From positions 310,001 through 374,000 of the forward strand of contig NZ_LOJF01000009.1 in NCBI RefSeq assembly GCF_001494635.1: a stretch of 64,000 nucleotides of DNA, in the 5' to 3' direction. Shown here piece by piece: positions 12,795 through 21,902 of this stretch (positions are counted from its first letter, which is position 1; every line of letters starts with the position of its first letter). The notes under the pieces were generated by a model. The model was given only the letters and a program-made list of their open reading frames with translations. It did not search any database and had not been told where the DNA came from. The position numbers were made by a program, and so were the translations under genes. The DNA is from Tractidigestivibacter scatoligenes. Lineage in GTDB: Bacteria > Actinomycetota > Coriobacteriia > Coriobacteriales > Atopobiaceae.

Positions 12795-12864
12795 CGTTCC
12801 TCCAGTGTCTCGTCCTCGGCGGGCGGGCGTCCGCCGTGGTTTCCTGCGCATGCGGCTCATGTGG

Positions 12865-12948
12865 TGCGGGCGAAAGGACTCGAACCTTCACGGGGTCTCC
12901 CCCACTGGAACCTAAATCCAGCGCGTCTACCAGTTCCGCCACGCCCGC
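12865..12948 (-). tRNA. tRNA-Leu (anticodon UAG)
   Basis: 84 nt with a long variable arm, acceptor stem GCGGGCG/CGCCCGC, anticodon loop TTTAGGT giving TAG, and T-loop GGTTCGAGTCC. CCA is not encoded. It lies about 70 bp upstream of tig on the same strand. Confidence 0.95.
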
Positions 12949-13071
12949 ATAGTCACACATAGCCTTGCCATAATAGCAAATGCACAGGTCTTGGCCTAGG
13001 AAACGAGAAAGAAATCGACACGAGCACACGTAGGCGGCGCCAATCACCGACTCCAGAGGGAACCCGACCTC

Positions 13072-13232
13072 GTCTCCGGAGGGCTTGGCTTGTTGCATCT
13101 TGCACCAAAATGACGCTTCCGGCGGCAATTTGTCTCCGGAGGGCTTGGCTTGTTGCATCTTGCACCAAAATGACGCTTCCGGCGACATTTTGCCGCCGGA
13201 AGGCGCGTTTTGGCAGCAACCACGTACGAAAG
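13072..13232. repeat. Tandem 60-bp-period palindromic repeats
   Basis: A 53-bp segment at 13072-13124 is repeated without change at 13132-13184 (offset exactly 60). A third, diverged unit continues to the carB terminator. Each unit has a hairpin core of the CCGGCG-N-CCGGAG type and a spacer related to TTTTGGTGCAAGATGCAACA. The 340-bp gap between tRNA-Leu and carB contains nothing else I can support; the open frames across it translate the repeat. Confidence 0.85.
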
Positions 13233-13233
13233 A

Positions 13234-13264
13234 GCCCTCCGGCGTCGCGGTGACGCCGGAGGGC
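13234..13264 (-). terminator. Terminator of carAB
   Basis: Perfect 13-bp stem GCCCTCCGGCGTC/GACGCCGGAGGGC with a 5-nt loop and TCTTTC on the minus strand, 26 bp past carB. Its stem is the last hairpin of the 60-bp array. Confidence 0.75.
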
Positions 13265-13290
13265 ACGTAAGCGCAACCGCACGAGAAGTG

Positions 13291-16200
13291 CTACAGGTCC
13301 TGCAGTGCGTAGACGTCGAGCGGGCCCTTGCGCAGCGCGGCGATTGCTTGGATGAGCGCCGTCGCGCCAGACATGGTCGTTGCCATGTCGACGCCGCGGT
13401 TCACCGCCTCGCTGCGGATCTTGGCGCCGTCGCCGCGCGAGCTCCCGCCGCGCGGGGTGTTGATGAGGAAAGCAATCTCGCCCGCAGCCATCATGTCAAG
13501 CACGTTGGGGCTGCCCTCGCTGATGGGCCGCACGACCTCGCACGGAATGCCGGCGGCGCGCAGCGTCTTTGCCGTGCCACGCGTGGCGACAAGGTCATAG
13601 CCCAGGTTGGTGAGCGAGAGCGCAACGGGCGCGATGGAGCGCTTGTCCCTGTCGCACACGGAGACAAACACCTTGCCCGACATGGGGATCTCGTAGTCAA
13701 TGGCCTCGCGCGTCTTGGCGTAAGCCTTGGGGAAGGTCGTGTCGATGCCCATGACCTCGCCGGTGGACTTCATCTCGGGCCCAAGGTGGACGTCGGCACC
13801 CGGGAAGCGGCTCCAGGGCATGACGGCCTCCTTCACGGCGTAATGCGAAGGCGTGCGGTCCTCGGGCGGAAGCCCCAGCTGGGCGATGGTCTCGCCGGAC
13901 ATGATGCGTGCGGCGCAGCGCGCAAGGGGCACGCCGGTGGCCTTGGACGAGAAGGGCACCGTGCGGCTGGCGCGCGGGTTCAGCTCGATGACCAGGACCT
14001 GCTCGTCCTTGACCGCAAACTGGATGTTAAGAAGGCCGTGGATGTCCACCGCAAGCGCAAGCTTGCGGGTAATCTCGCGCACGCGCTCCACGATGGAATC
14101 GGAGAGCGAGAAGGGCGGCCAGCAGCACGCGGAGTCGCCGGAGTGGATGCCGCACTCCTCGATGTGCTCGAGGACCGAGCCCACATAGCACTGCGTGCCG
14201 TCGCAGAGGGCGTCAACGTCCAACTCGATGGCGTCCTCGAGGAAGGAATCGAGGTAGACCGGGTGGTCGGGCGAGACGCGCGTTGCCTCGGCCATGTAGG
14301 TGCGCAGGTCGTCGTGGTCGTAGACAATAGCCATGCCACGACCGCCCAGTACGTAGCTCGGGCGCACAAGAAGCGGGTAGCCAATGCGACGCGCGACCTC
14401 GGTGGCGTCCTCCATGGTCTCTGCCGTCGAGGAGGGTGGGTAGGCGATTTCCAGCCGATCGAGCAGGCTTGCGAAGCGGTCGCGGTCCTCGGCCAGGTCG
14501 ATGGCCTCGGGCTGGGCGCCCATGATGGGGACGCCCGCGGCCTTGAGCCTGCCGGCAAGGTTGATGGGGGTCTGGCCGCCCAACGTCACGATGACGCCCA
14601 CGGGCTTCTCGACCTCGATGACGTTCATGACGTCCTCGAAGGTAAGCGGCTCGAAGTAGAGGCGGTCGGAGGTGTCGTAGTCGGTCGAGACGGTCTCGGG
14701 GTTGCAGTTGACCATGACCGTCTCGTAGCCCTTGGCCTCGAGCGCGTACGCGGCGTGGACGCAGCAGTAGTCAAACTCGATGCCCTGGCCAATGCGGTTG
14801 GGACCGGCCGAGAGGATAACCACACGGGGCTTCTCTGCCTCCGTGCGCTCGGTGGCGCCACCGTCCTCGTAGGTGAAGTAGTGGTAGCTCGTGCGGGCGG
14901 CAAACTCGCCGGCGCAGGTGTCGACGGTCTTCACGAGCGGACGAACGCCCACGACCTCGCGCACGGCACGCACAACCTCCTCGCTCGTCCCCGTGAGGTA
15001 GGCAATCTGGCGGTCAGAGAAGCCAAGCTCCTTGGCTGCCAGCATGTGGTCGTGGTCGAGGCCAATGAGCCCCAGCTCGGAGATCGTGCGCTCGGCGGTG
15101 ACGATGTCCGCGATGCGGTTAAGGAACCAGCGGTCGATGTGCGTGAGCTCGAAGACGCGCTCCACGCCCCAGCCACGGCGCAGCGCCTCTGCCACATAGA
15201 GGATGCGCTGAGGAGTGGGCGTGGTCACACGCTCCTCGAAGGCGTCCTCGTCAAAGTTGTCGTTGCCGTCGGCACCCAGGCCTGCGTGTCCCTGCTCGAG
15301 CGAGCGCATGGCCTTCTGCAGCGCCTCCTCGAAGGTGGAGCCAATGGCCATGACCTCGCCCACGGCCTTCATGCGCGTGGTGAGCGTGGAGTCCGCGCCC
15401 TTGAACTTCTCGAAAGCAAAGCGCGGAATCTTTACCACGCAGTAGTCAATCGAGGGCTCGAAGCAGGCCGGCGTGGCCTGCGTGATGTCGTTGGTAATCT
15501 CGTCCAGCGTGTAGCCAACGGCGAGAAGCGCCGCCTCCTTGGCAATGGGGAAGCCAGTGGCCTTGGATGCCAGGGCCGAGGAGCGGCTCACGCGCGGGTT
15601 CATCTCGATGACGATCACGCGACCGTCGTTGGGGTTCACTGCAAACTGCACGTTGGAGCCACCGCAGGCAACGCCCACGCGCTCGAGCACGGCCAGCGAG
15701 TAGTCGCGCAGGCGCTGCATCTCGAAGTCGTTGAGCGTCTGGCAGGGCGCCACGGTGATGGAATCGCCGGTGTGCACGCCCATGGGATCGAGGTTCTCGA
15801 TGGAGCACACCACGATGCCGTTGCCAGCGGAGTCGCGCATGACCTCCATCTCGATCTCTTTCCAGCCCTCGAGGCTCTGTTCGATGAGAACCTCGGAGTT
15901 GGCAGAGAGCGCCAGGCCCTCGCGGGCAATACGCACCAGGTCATCGTGGGTGTATGCCATGCCGCCGCCGGCACCACCCAGCGTGTAGGCGGGACGGATC
16001 ACCACGGGGTAGCCAATGTCTTCCGCCGCGTGTTCGCATTCCTCGAGCGTGTGCGCGGTCTCGGAGCGGGCGACCTCCAGGCCAATGTCACGCATGGCCT
16101 CGGCAAAGAGCTCGCGGTCCTCGCCGGTCTGGATCGACTCGATGTCGCAGCCAATGACCTCCACACCGTACTTGTCGAGCACGCCCTGCTCGGCAAGCGC

Positions 16201-16500
16201 CACGGCGCAGTTGAGGCCCGTTTGGCCGCCCATGTTGGGCAGCAGCGCGTCTGGGCGCTCCTTGGCGATGACCTTGGCGACCGAGGCGGCCGTGATGGGC
16301 TCAACGTAGGTGCGGTCGGCGGTCTCGGGGTCGGTCATGATGGTGGCGGGGTTGGAGTTGACGAGAATGACCTCGTAGCCCTCCTCGCGCAGCGCCTTGC
16401 ACGCCTGGGTACCGGAGTAGTCAAACTCGCAAGCCTGGCCAATGACGATGGGGCCAGAGCCAATGATGAGGATCTTCTTGATGTCGGTACGCTTAGGCAA
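13291..16500 (-). CDS. carB: Carbamoyl-phosphate synthase large subunit
   Basis: Makes carbamoyl phosphate from bicarbonate, 2 ATP and the ammonia channelled from CarA, for pyrimidines and arginine. The 1069 residues show the expected duplicated ATP-grasp architecture. [17 protein letters not shown] opens the first half and [16 protein letters not shown] the second. Paired [16 protein letters not shown] and [16 protein letters not shown] motifs are the ATP/metal sites, and a C-terminal allosteric MGS-like domain ends the protein. The start is TTG at 16500 with GGGGAGG upstream inside carA, immediately after the carA TAG. Confidence 0.97.
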   Translation of the reverse strand: MPKRTDIKKILIIGSGPIVIGQACEFDYSGTQACKALREEGYEVILVNSNPATIMTDPETADRTYVEPITAASVAKVIAKERPDALLPNMGGQTGLNCAVALAEQGVLDKYGVEVIGCDIESIQTGEDRELFAEAMRDIGLEVARSETAHTLEECEHAAEDIGYPVVIRPAYTLGGAGGGMAYTHDDLVRIAREGLALSANSEVLIEQSLEGWKEIEMEVMRDSAGNGIVVCSIENLDPMGVHTGDSITVAPCQTLNDFEMQRLRDYSLAVLERVGVACGGSNVQFAVNPNDGRVIVIEMNPRVSRSSALASKATGFPIAKEAALLAVGYTLDEITNDITQATPACFEPSIDYCVVKIPRFAFEKFKGADSTLTTRMKAVGEVMAIGSTFEEALQKAMRSLEQGHAGLGADGNDNFDEDAFEERVTTPTPQRILYVAEALRRGWGVERVFELTHIDRWFLNRIADIVTAERTISELGLIGLDHDHMLAAKELGFSDRQIAYLTGTSEEVVRAVREVVGVRPLVKTVDTCAGEFAARTSYHYFTYEDGGATERTEAEKPRVVILSAGPNRIGQGIEFDYCCVHAAYALEAKGYETVMVNCNPETVSTDYDTSDRLYFEPLTFEDVMNVIEVEKPVGVIVTLGGQTPINLAGRLKAAGVPIMGAQPEAIDLAEDRDRFASLLDRLEIAYPPSSTAETMEDATEVARRIGYPLLVRPSYVLGGRGMAIVYDHDDLRTYMAEATRVSPDHPVYLDSFLEDAIELDVDALCDGTQCYVGSVLEHIEECGIHSGDSACCWPPFSLSDSIVERVREITRKLALAVDIHGLLNIQFAVKDEQVLVIELNPRASRTVPFSSKATGVPLARCAARIMSGETIAQLGLPPEDRTPSHYAVKEAVMPWSRFPGADVHLGPEMKSTGEVMGIDTTFPKAYAKTREAIDYEIPMSGKVFVSVCDRDKRSIAPVALSLTNLGYDLVATRGTAKTLRAAGIPCEVVRPISEGSPNVLDMMAAGEIAFLINTPRGGSSRGDGAKIRSEAVNRGVDMATTMSGATALIQAIAALRKGPLDVYALQDL

Positions 16501-17754
16501 CTAGAAGCGCCTCCCCTCGCGAACGTCGATGGCAAGGTAGTCCTCGCGTCCGTCCATGAGGCGCGAGAAGGACTCGAACATGTACGCCGAGTCGTTGGGG
16601 CCGGGCTTGGCCTCGGGGTGGTACTGCATCGAGAAGGCCGGCAGGTCGAGGAATTGGATGCCCTCGGGCGTGCCGTCGTTGAGGTTAACGTGCGTGAGAC
16701 GGATGCGGCCGTAGCGCTCGTTCATGGCGACGGGAGCAACGTGCATGCGGCTCCAGGTAAGGAGGCTCTCGGGATGCTCGGTGAGACCGCCGGAGAGCTC
16801 GGGGACAAGCGGACCAAAGGTAGAGAAGACCGGGCCGTAGTTGTGGTTTTGTGCCGTGATCTCAACCTTGCCGGTGAGAAGGTTCATCACGGGCTCGTTG
16901 CCGCCGTGGTGGCCGTAGGGGAGCTTCTCGACGCGGGCGCCCGCAGCCAGGGTGATCATCTGGTTGCCCAGGCAGATGCCAAAGACGGGGAGCTTGCCGA
17001 GAATGGCGCGCACGGTCTCGGGCACGGTGGGCACAGTGTCGGGGTCGCCAGGGCCGTTGGAGAAAAAGACGCCGTCGGGCTCCATGGCAATGATTTTCTC
17101 GGCAGGTGTGTCCCAGGGGACAACCGTGACCTCGATGCCCACCTCGGCCATGCGGCGCACGATGCCGGTCTTCTCGCCGCAGTCCACGGCAACCACGCGG
17201 TGGTGCACCTCGCCCTTAGGCCTCACGACGTGCGGCTCCTTGCAGGAGACGTCGGCGACGTAGTTGTGCTCCTCGATGTGCGGGGACTCGCGGACGCGGC
17301 GGACGAGGCTCTTGGGGTCGAGGTCCGTGGTCGAGATTGCCGCGCGCATGGCCCCGCCCTCGCGAATGGCCAGGGTGACCGCGCGGGTGTCCACGCCCTC
17401 GATGCCCACGACACCGCGGGACGCAAGGAAGTCCGGCAGGCTCACGACGCTCTGCCAGTTGCTTGGCGTGTAGCAGGCGTCATGGCACACAAAGCCCTTG
17501 AGATGCAGTGCGTCTGCCTGCATGTCCTTCTCGTTGACGCCGTAGTTACCCAGCTGAGGATAGGTGAAGGTGACAATCTGACCAGCATATGACGGGTCGC
17601 TCACGATCTCCTGGTAGCCCACCATGGACGTGTTGAACACAATCTCGCCGAAGGTCTCGCCCTCCGCGCCAACGCTTCGGCCCCTGAGGGCCGTACCGTC
17701 CTCAAGCGCCAGGAGGGCCTCCCGATGCCTGCCGCCATCGACCAAGAGGTTCAC
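16501..17754 (-). CDS. carA: Carbamoyl-phosphate synthase small (glutaminase) subunit
   Basis: Glutamine amidotransferase subunit delivering ammonia to CarB. Of 417 residues, the N-terminal half has the CarA-specific motif NTSMVGYQEIVSDPSYAGQIV. The C-terminal class I glutaminase has the nucleophile Cys in FGICLGNQM and His/Glu in QYHPEAKPGP. The start is GTG at 17754 with AAAGGA 10 nt upstream. It is translationally coupled to carB. Expression is probably set by the attenuator and PyrR-like element immediately upstream. Confidence 0.96.
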   Translation of the reverse strand: MNLLVDGGRHREALLALEDGTALRGRSVGAEGETFGEIVFNTSMVGYQEIVSDPSYAGQIVTFTYPQLGNYGVNEKDMQADALHLKGFVCHDACYTPSNWQSVVSLPDFLASRGVVGIEGVDTRAVTLAIREGGAMRAAISTTDLDPKSLVRRVRESPHIEEHNYVADVSCKEPHVVRPKGEVHHRVVAVDCGEKTGIVRRMAEVGIEVTVVPWDTPAEKIIAMEPDGVFFSNGPGDPDTVPTVPETVRAILGKLPVFGICLGNQMITLAAGARVEKLPYGHHGGNEPVMNLLTGKVEITAQNHNYGPVFSTFGPLVPELSGGLTEHPESLLTWSRMHVAPVAMNERYGRIRLTHVNLNDGTPEGIQFLDLPAFSMQYHPEAKPGPNDSAYMFESFSRLMDGREDYLAIDVREGRRF

Positions 17755-17797
17755 AGCAACACCGTCCTTTCTGCGTGCAGCGCCGCCGACGTGCCAT

Positions 17798-17832
17798 AAA
17801 AAAGGAGCCGCGCGCAGCGTGCGCGTGCTCCC
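17798..17832 (-). promoter_or_regulatory. Intrinsic terminator of the carAB leader (attenuator)
   Basis: On the minus strand, GGGAGC-rich and GCGC-rich arms pair around ACGCT and are followed by TTTTTT, 43 bp before the carA start and downstream of its promoter. A strong terminator between promoter and gene indicates transcription attenuation. Confidence 0.8.
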
Positions 17833-17864
17833 GAGAGGCTGGGCCGGATTCTGCGCTATGGACG

Positions 17865-17896
17865 CCTTCTCGGTATCTCGTACCGCTCGTTAAAGG
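17865..17896 (-). promoter_or_regulatory. PyrR-binding-like RNA element in the carAB leader
   Basis: On the minus strand the 5' flank CCTTTAAC, a stem-loop GGTA-CGAGA-TACC, and the 3' flank AGAAGG reproduce the layout of the PyrR anti-antiterminator (UUUAA, stem, purine-rich GAGA loop, AAGG). Known PyrR sites precede an attenuator in pyr and car leaders, as here. PyrR itself is not in the window. Confidence 0.6.
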
Positions 17897-17904
17897 TCGT
17901 TGCA

Positions 17905-17910
17905 AGTATA
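17905..17910 (-). promoter_or_regulatory. Probable -10 box of the carAB promoter
   Basis: TATACT on the minus strand, just upstream of the PyrR-like element. The -35 (GTCAAC, 17-bp spacing) is weak. Confidence 0.5.
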
Positions 17911-18060
17911 CGGGGCATGCATGTTTCGTTGACCGAATTCAACAAGTCTGCAACAATCCCCTATGGTTTGGCATGGATATGGATACTTGTGTGGATACCA
18001 AACATATTGTTTGGTGCCGTGGAACGGAGCCGCTGACCTTCTCGTCAAGGCGCTGATTCC

Positions 18061-18160
18061 GGACGTTTAAGCCCCCTTAAACGTCGAACTTTGGCGGCAT
18101 AAAATTGTTCCGCGGAATTTGGACGGTTAGGGCACCTTAAACGTCCAAGAGGCGCGGCAT
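18061..18160. repeat. Two palindromic units at 60-bp spacing
   Basis: GACGTTTAA-6nt-TTAAACGTC at 18062-18085 and an imperfect relative at 18121-18146 (ending TTAAACGTCC) are exactly 60 bp apart, each followed by a GCGGCAT word. The 17911-18200 interval between the car promoter and the gdhA terminator holds no gene that I can see. Nearby are GTTTGG/CCAAAC inverted words (about 17975-18015). Confidence 0.75.
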
Positions 18161-18199
18161 CAAAAAAGAATCGCGAGCGAGCCCCTTCTAAAGGTGAAA

Positions 18200-18240
18200 A
18201 CATAAAGGCCCTCCGGAGGCGTCACGCCGCCGGAGGGCCA
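18200..18240 (-). terminator. Terminator of gdhA
   Basis: Stem GGCCCTCCGG/CCGGAGGGCC (18207-18216 with 18230-18239), with TTTATGTTTT following on the minus strand. Confidence 0.8.
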
Positions 18241-18277
18241 GACCAATCACTTGCCGCGAAAAACGCAGATCAGCGGG

Positions 18278-19726
<1,449 letters not shown>

Positions 19727-19830
19727 CTAGAGACACGATAGAAATGCGCCAGTAACCGAACGCCGTTCATATACGGGCGAATGGTATTAAGGAGGGACAG
19801 CGAGCGGTTCCCGCCGAGGAGGATGACCCG

Positions 19831-19859
19831 TTGAAGCGCGACGAGAACTACCCTATACT
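19831..19859 (+). promoter_or_regulatory. Promoter of tRNA-Pro
   Basis: TTGAAG (19831-19836), a 17-bp spacer, and TATACT (19854-19859), 10 bp before the tRNA. Confidence 0.75.
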
Positions 19860-19869
19860 TCATAACGTT

Positions 19870-19946
19870 CGGGGCGTAGCGCAGCTTGGTAGCGCATCTG
19901 CTTTGGGAGCAGAGGGTCGCTGGTTCGAATCCAGTCGCCCCGACCA
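19870..19946 (+). tRNA. tRNA-Pro (anticodon UGG)
   Basis: 77 nt with encoded CCA, acceptor CGGGGCG/CGCCCCG, and anticodon loop TTTGGGA. Phage-derived genes begin shortly after its terminator, so this tRNA may have served as an integration site. Confidence 0.96.
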
Positions 19947-19958
19947 GATAATCGCAGG

Positions 19959-19994
19959 TGGGGCGGGGTAAAACCCGCCCCATTTTTGTTTTTC
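19959..19994 (+). terminator. Terminator of tRNA-Pro
   Basis: GGGGCGGG/CCCGCCCC stem with TAAAA-type loop, then ATTTTTGTTTTT. Confidence 0.9.
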
Positions 19995-20013
19995 CTATCG
20001 AGAGACACACCGA

Positions 20014-20214
20014 CTACCTGTCAGACGCTTTGACGCAGTTGTCCAGCTGCACGTGCGTTATGGAGTCGCGCAGGCGCCCGGTGTCCACGGGGCACTTGGC
20101 CTTCGCGTGGCCCTCGGCGGCCAGGCCAACCTGCTCCAGGCCGCGCGAGAGCCCCGGCGCGAGCGCCGAGAGCCACTCCTGGGTGTGGTCGCTAACGTCG
20201 ATGTTCCCCGCCAT
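20014..20214 (-). CDS. Truncated HK97-gp10-like phage tail-completion protein
   Basis: 66 residues. The stretch AAEGHAKAKCPVDTGRLRDSI matches the diagnostic AK-x-x-PVDTGxLRxSI segment of HK97 gp10 family proteins, which join phage head and tail. The C-terminal half of the family (ending in a EFGT-type motif) is missing, and the frame ends 20 bp from the tRNA-Pro terminator. I read it as a 3'-truncated remnant at the edge of a decayed prophage. GAGGTGAT upstream is a plausible ribosome site. Confidence 0.6.
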   Translation of the reverse strand: MAGNIDVSDHTQEWLSALAPGLSRGLEQVGLAAEGHAKAKCPVDTGRLRDSITHVQLDNCVKASDR

Positions 20215-20260
20215 GCTGCATCACCTCGCGGCCATGGTCGCGTCGCGGTCACGCGGCAAG

Positions 20261-20292
20261 GAAGAGGCCCCCGCCGTGGTGGCGGGGGCCTG
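20261..20292 (-). terminator. Terminator after the yjcQ-like gene
   Basis: Perfect 11-bp stem AGGCCCCCGCC/GGCGGGGGCCT followed by CTTCCTT on the minus strand, between the phage-type genes at 20318 and 20214. Confidence 0.75.
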
Positions 20293-20317
20293 AGCCATGC
20301 ATGGGTTTTGGGCTGGG

Positions 20318-20674
20318 CTACAGCATCGAGCCGAGCGCGGCCGCCGTGGCGGAGACCGCCGCCAACACCGACGCGCCAACGACCTCGCGCGCGGCGCTCC
20401 TTAGCGGCTCGCGGGTGGCCATGTACTCCAGGCCGTCCAGCGTGACCTCGGGCGACGACTGCGCCCACAGCACGCGCAGCGGCGCGCCGTCGATGTCCTC
20501 TGTGGTTATGAGGCCGTCCACCTTGCCGGCGCGCTGGAGCTTGCACGCAAGCACGTCGCGCTGCTCCTCGCTGACGCCCATGGCCTCCGGGCTCACCGCC
20601 GCCACGTCGAACGGACGCCCCTCGCAGGAGCGGATGGCGCCCAGGATGCGGGCTATGGTCTTGAAGTCGCTCAT
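20318..20674 (-). CDS. YjcQ-like phage-associated winged-helix protein
   Basis: 118 residues resembling the YjcQ family, small winged-helix proteins frequent in prophages and of unknown role: an N-terminal helix FKTIARILGAIRSCEG, then helices and a turn (GVSEEQRDVLACKLQRAGKVDGL), and the C-terminal TLDGLEYMATREPLRSAARE. A hydrophobic Ala-rich tail may be a membrane anchor. Its ATG overlaps the upstream stop (ATGA), so it is translated together with the small gene before it. Confidence 0.6.
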   Translation of the reverse strand: MSDFKTIARILGAIRSCEGRPFDVAAVSPEAMGVSEEQRDVLACKLQRAGKVDGLITTEDIDGAPLRVLWAQSSPEVTLDGLEYMATREPLRSAAREVVGASVLAAVSATAAALGSML

Positions 20675-20868
20675 GCGAACGTGACCTCCTTGCCGGTGAA
20701 GTCATGGATGCCATCGATGGCTATGCTGTTGTCCCCCATGTCCATCACTGGAATGGTCGCGTACTTGGTGCCATCAACGATAAGCTCGCGCCATCCGGTG
20801 CTAGGGAGGTCGTGGTCTAGCACCATCAGCGTCTTACCGTTGATTTCGATGCAATCCAGTATTCTCAT
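20671..20868 (-). CDS. Small protein, candidate immunity partner of the MuF-linked toxin domain
   Basis: 65 residues, acidic, predicted all-beta: RILDCIEINGKTLMVLDHDLP, an IVDGTKYATIPV strand pair, and IDGIHDFTGKEVTF at the end. I recall comparable small beta proteins next to phage/polymorphic toxin genes, but cannot name a family. It starts 35 bp inside the 3' end of the MuF-type gene and overlaps the yjcQ-like gene by ATGA, so its expression is tied to both. Immunity function is inference from position, size and acidity. Confidence 0.5.
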   Translation of the reverse strand: MRILDCIEINGKTLMVLDHDLPSTGWRELIVDGTKYATIPVMDMGDNSIAIDGIHDFTGKEVTFA

Positions 20869-21709
20869 CAACCCCAGACCCCCTTAGCTTGCCTAGGTAA
20901 TAGTCAATCGCTTTCTTTGTCTGCTCGTTCTCCTCTTTGGGGATATTGTACTGCTCCTCAGAATCCAAGAGGTACATCTGAGCATCGCGTTCCCGCAGGT
21001 TGCGCATGGTTTCCGCGTCAAACTCCGAGTAGTCGCCACGCTGTGACTGCCAGAAGTGAAAGACCTCCTCGAGAACCTCTGACGTTGTTGCATCGTTCCT
21101 CAGGATGATGGTGTCTCCTACTGCGGAGGCCCCAGCGCCCATCTTGTCCAGATGGTCCTCCCACTCCTTGTCTCCTCGTATTACCTTCCCGCCATGTCTC
21201 TCGACGTAGTTCTTCTGCGAGTTGTACAGGGCGTCGTTGACGACCTTCACTCTGCGGCGCGGCTTGTCCTGCTTCCTTGTAAGCTCTACGGCTTGCCTTA
21301 GCGCCTCCTGCTGCTCTGCCCTGGTCATCGACGGGAAGTCGCGGCCGGTCCTGCCGTCGGCGTTGAGCTGTGACACGATGCGCCTTCGCAGCTGCGTCTT
21401 GCTGACGCCTGCCCTCTGTGCGGCCCTCTCGGTCGCCGGCGTGTCCATGAACTCCTTCAGGCTCCGGCCGCTCGGCTTTGGCCTCTTGGAGTCGCGGCCC
21501 GCCTTCCAGTCCTCGTAGCTGGTCTCAAGCTTGGAATCGTTGCGGTCCTCGAAGGCGTCGTAGCCGGGCATGGAGGCAACCAGCGTGCAGCGGCAGTTCC
21601 ACACCTCCGAGGCCGGCCCCGTGGGGTCTCCCGGGTAGCGCAGGCCGTTGCTGAACCGGCCGTCGTCGCCCACAAGGAGGCACAGATTGCCTCTTCCCAG
21701 AAACCTCAC
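20834..21709 (-). CDS. 5'-truncated MuF-type phage head protein with a toxin-like C-terminal domain
   Basis: The first 50 residues carry the MuF/gpF head-morphogenesis C-terminal motif: DGRFSNGLRYPGDPTG followed by WNCRCTLV. The rest of the capsid-assembly domain is absent and the only start, GTG 21709, lies inside an inverted repeat, so the 5' end has been replaced. After a charged linker (residues 60-165) comes a separate C-terminal domain of about 120 residues. It contains EEVFHFWQ, resembling a zinc-protease HExxH with the first His changed to Glu, followed by helices rich in Glu/Arg. MuF proteins carrying C-terminal toxins are known in prophages; the activity here is not identified. Confidence 0.65.
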   Translation of the reverse strand: MRFLGRGNLCLLVGDDGRFSNGLRYPGDPTGPASEVWNCRCTLVASMPGYDAFEDRNDSKLETSYEDWKAGRDSKRPKPSGRSLKEFMDTPATERAAQRAGVSKTQLRRRIVSQLNADGRTGRDFPSMTRAEQQEALRQAVELTRKQDKPRRRVKVVNDALYNSQKNYVERHGGKVIRGDKEWEDHLDKMGAGASAVGDTIILRNDATTSEVLEEVFHFWQSQRGDYSEFDAETMRNLRERDAQMYLLDSEEQYNIPKEENEQTKKAIDYYLGKLRGSGVDENTGLHRNQR

Positions 21710-21796
21710 ACGTGTTGTTTCTTATTTGATTTTGTCAGCAGACTAACAGGGATTTTCTCGCAACAGATAAGAATAGAAACAACACGTGTGAGGTTT
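21701..21796. repeat. 96-bp inverted repeat with 22-bp perfect arms
   Basis: Arms 21701-21722 and 21775-21796 are perfect reverse complements (each containing CACACGTGTTGT) around a 52-bp AT-richer centre. The left arm contains the apparent start of the truncated MuF gene. Size and form suggest a miniature transposon-like element or a recombination-site remnant. Confidence 0.85.
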
Positions 21797-21835
21797 AGGC
21801 GAGGCCGCAGCAACACAAAAGGCGTCTTCGCTAAG

Positions 21836-21871
21836 AGAAAAAAGGGGCCAGGCGACAATTCGCCTGGCCCC
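21836..21871 (-). terminator. Terminator of hcp
   Basis: Perfect 11-bp stem GGGGCCAGGCG/CGCCTGGCCCC followed by a T-rich run on the minus strand. Confidence 0.9.
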
Positions 21872-21902
21872 TCTCGCCTAACGCCGCAACAGCTCACTCC
21901 CC

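Noticed and set aside
13072-13264. Possible CRISPR array (period 60)
   Set aside because: The spacer part is repeated together with the hairpin, there are only about three units, and no cas genes are present.
12772-13266. Minus-strand frame with a repeated translated motif (ASFWCKMQQAKPSGD)
   Set aside because: The peptide repeat is only the translation of the 60-bp DNA repeat, and the frame crosses tRNA-Leu.
13210-17592. Very long open frame opposite carAB on the plus strand (about 1460 codons)
   Set aside because: It is antisense to carB/carA, whose motifs are complete. GC-rich codon bias opens the opposite frame, and its translation is low-complexity Leu/Ala/His/Val.
20014-21796. An intact prophage or integrative element
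   Set aside because: Only four small genes are left, two truncated, without integrase, terminase, portal or att duplication.
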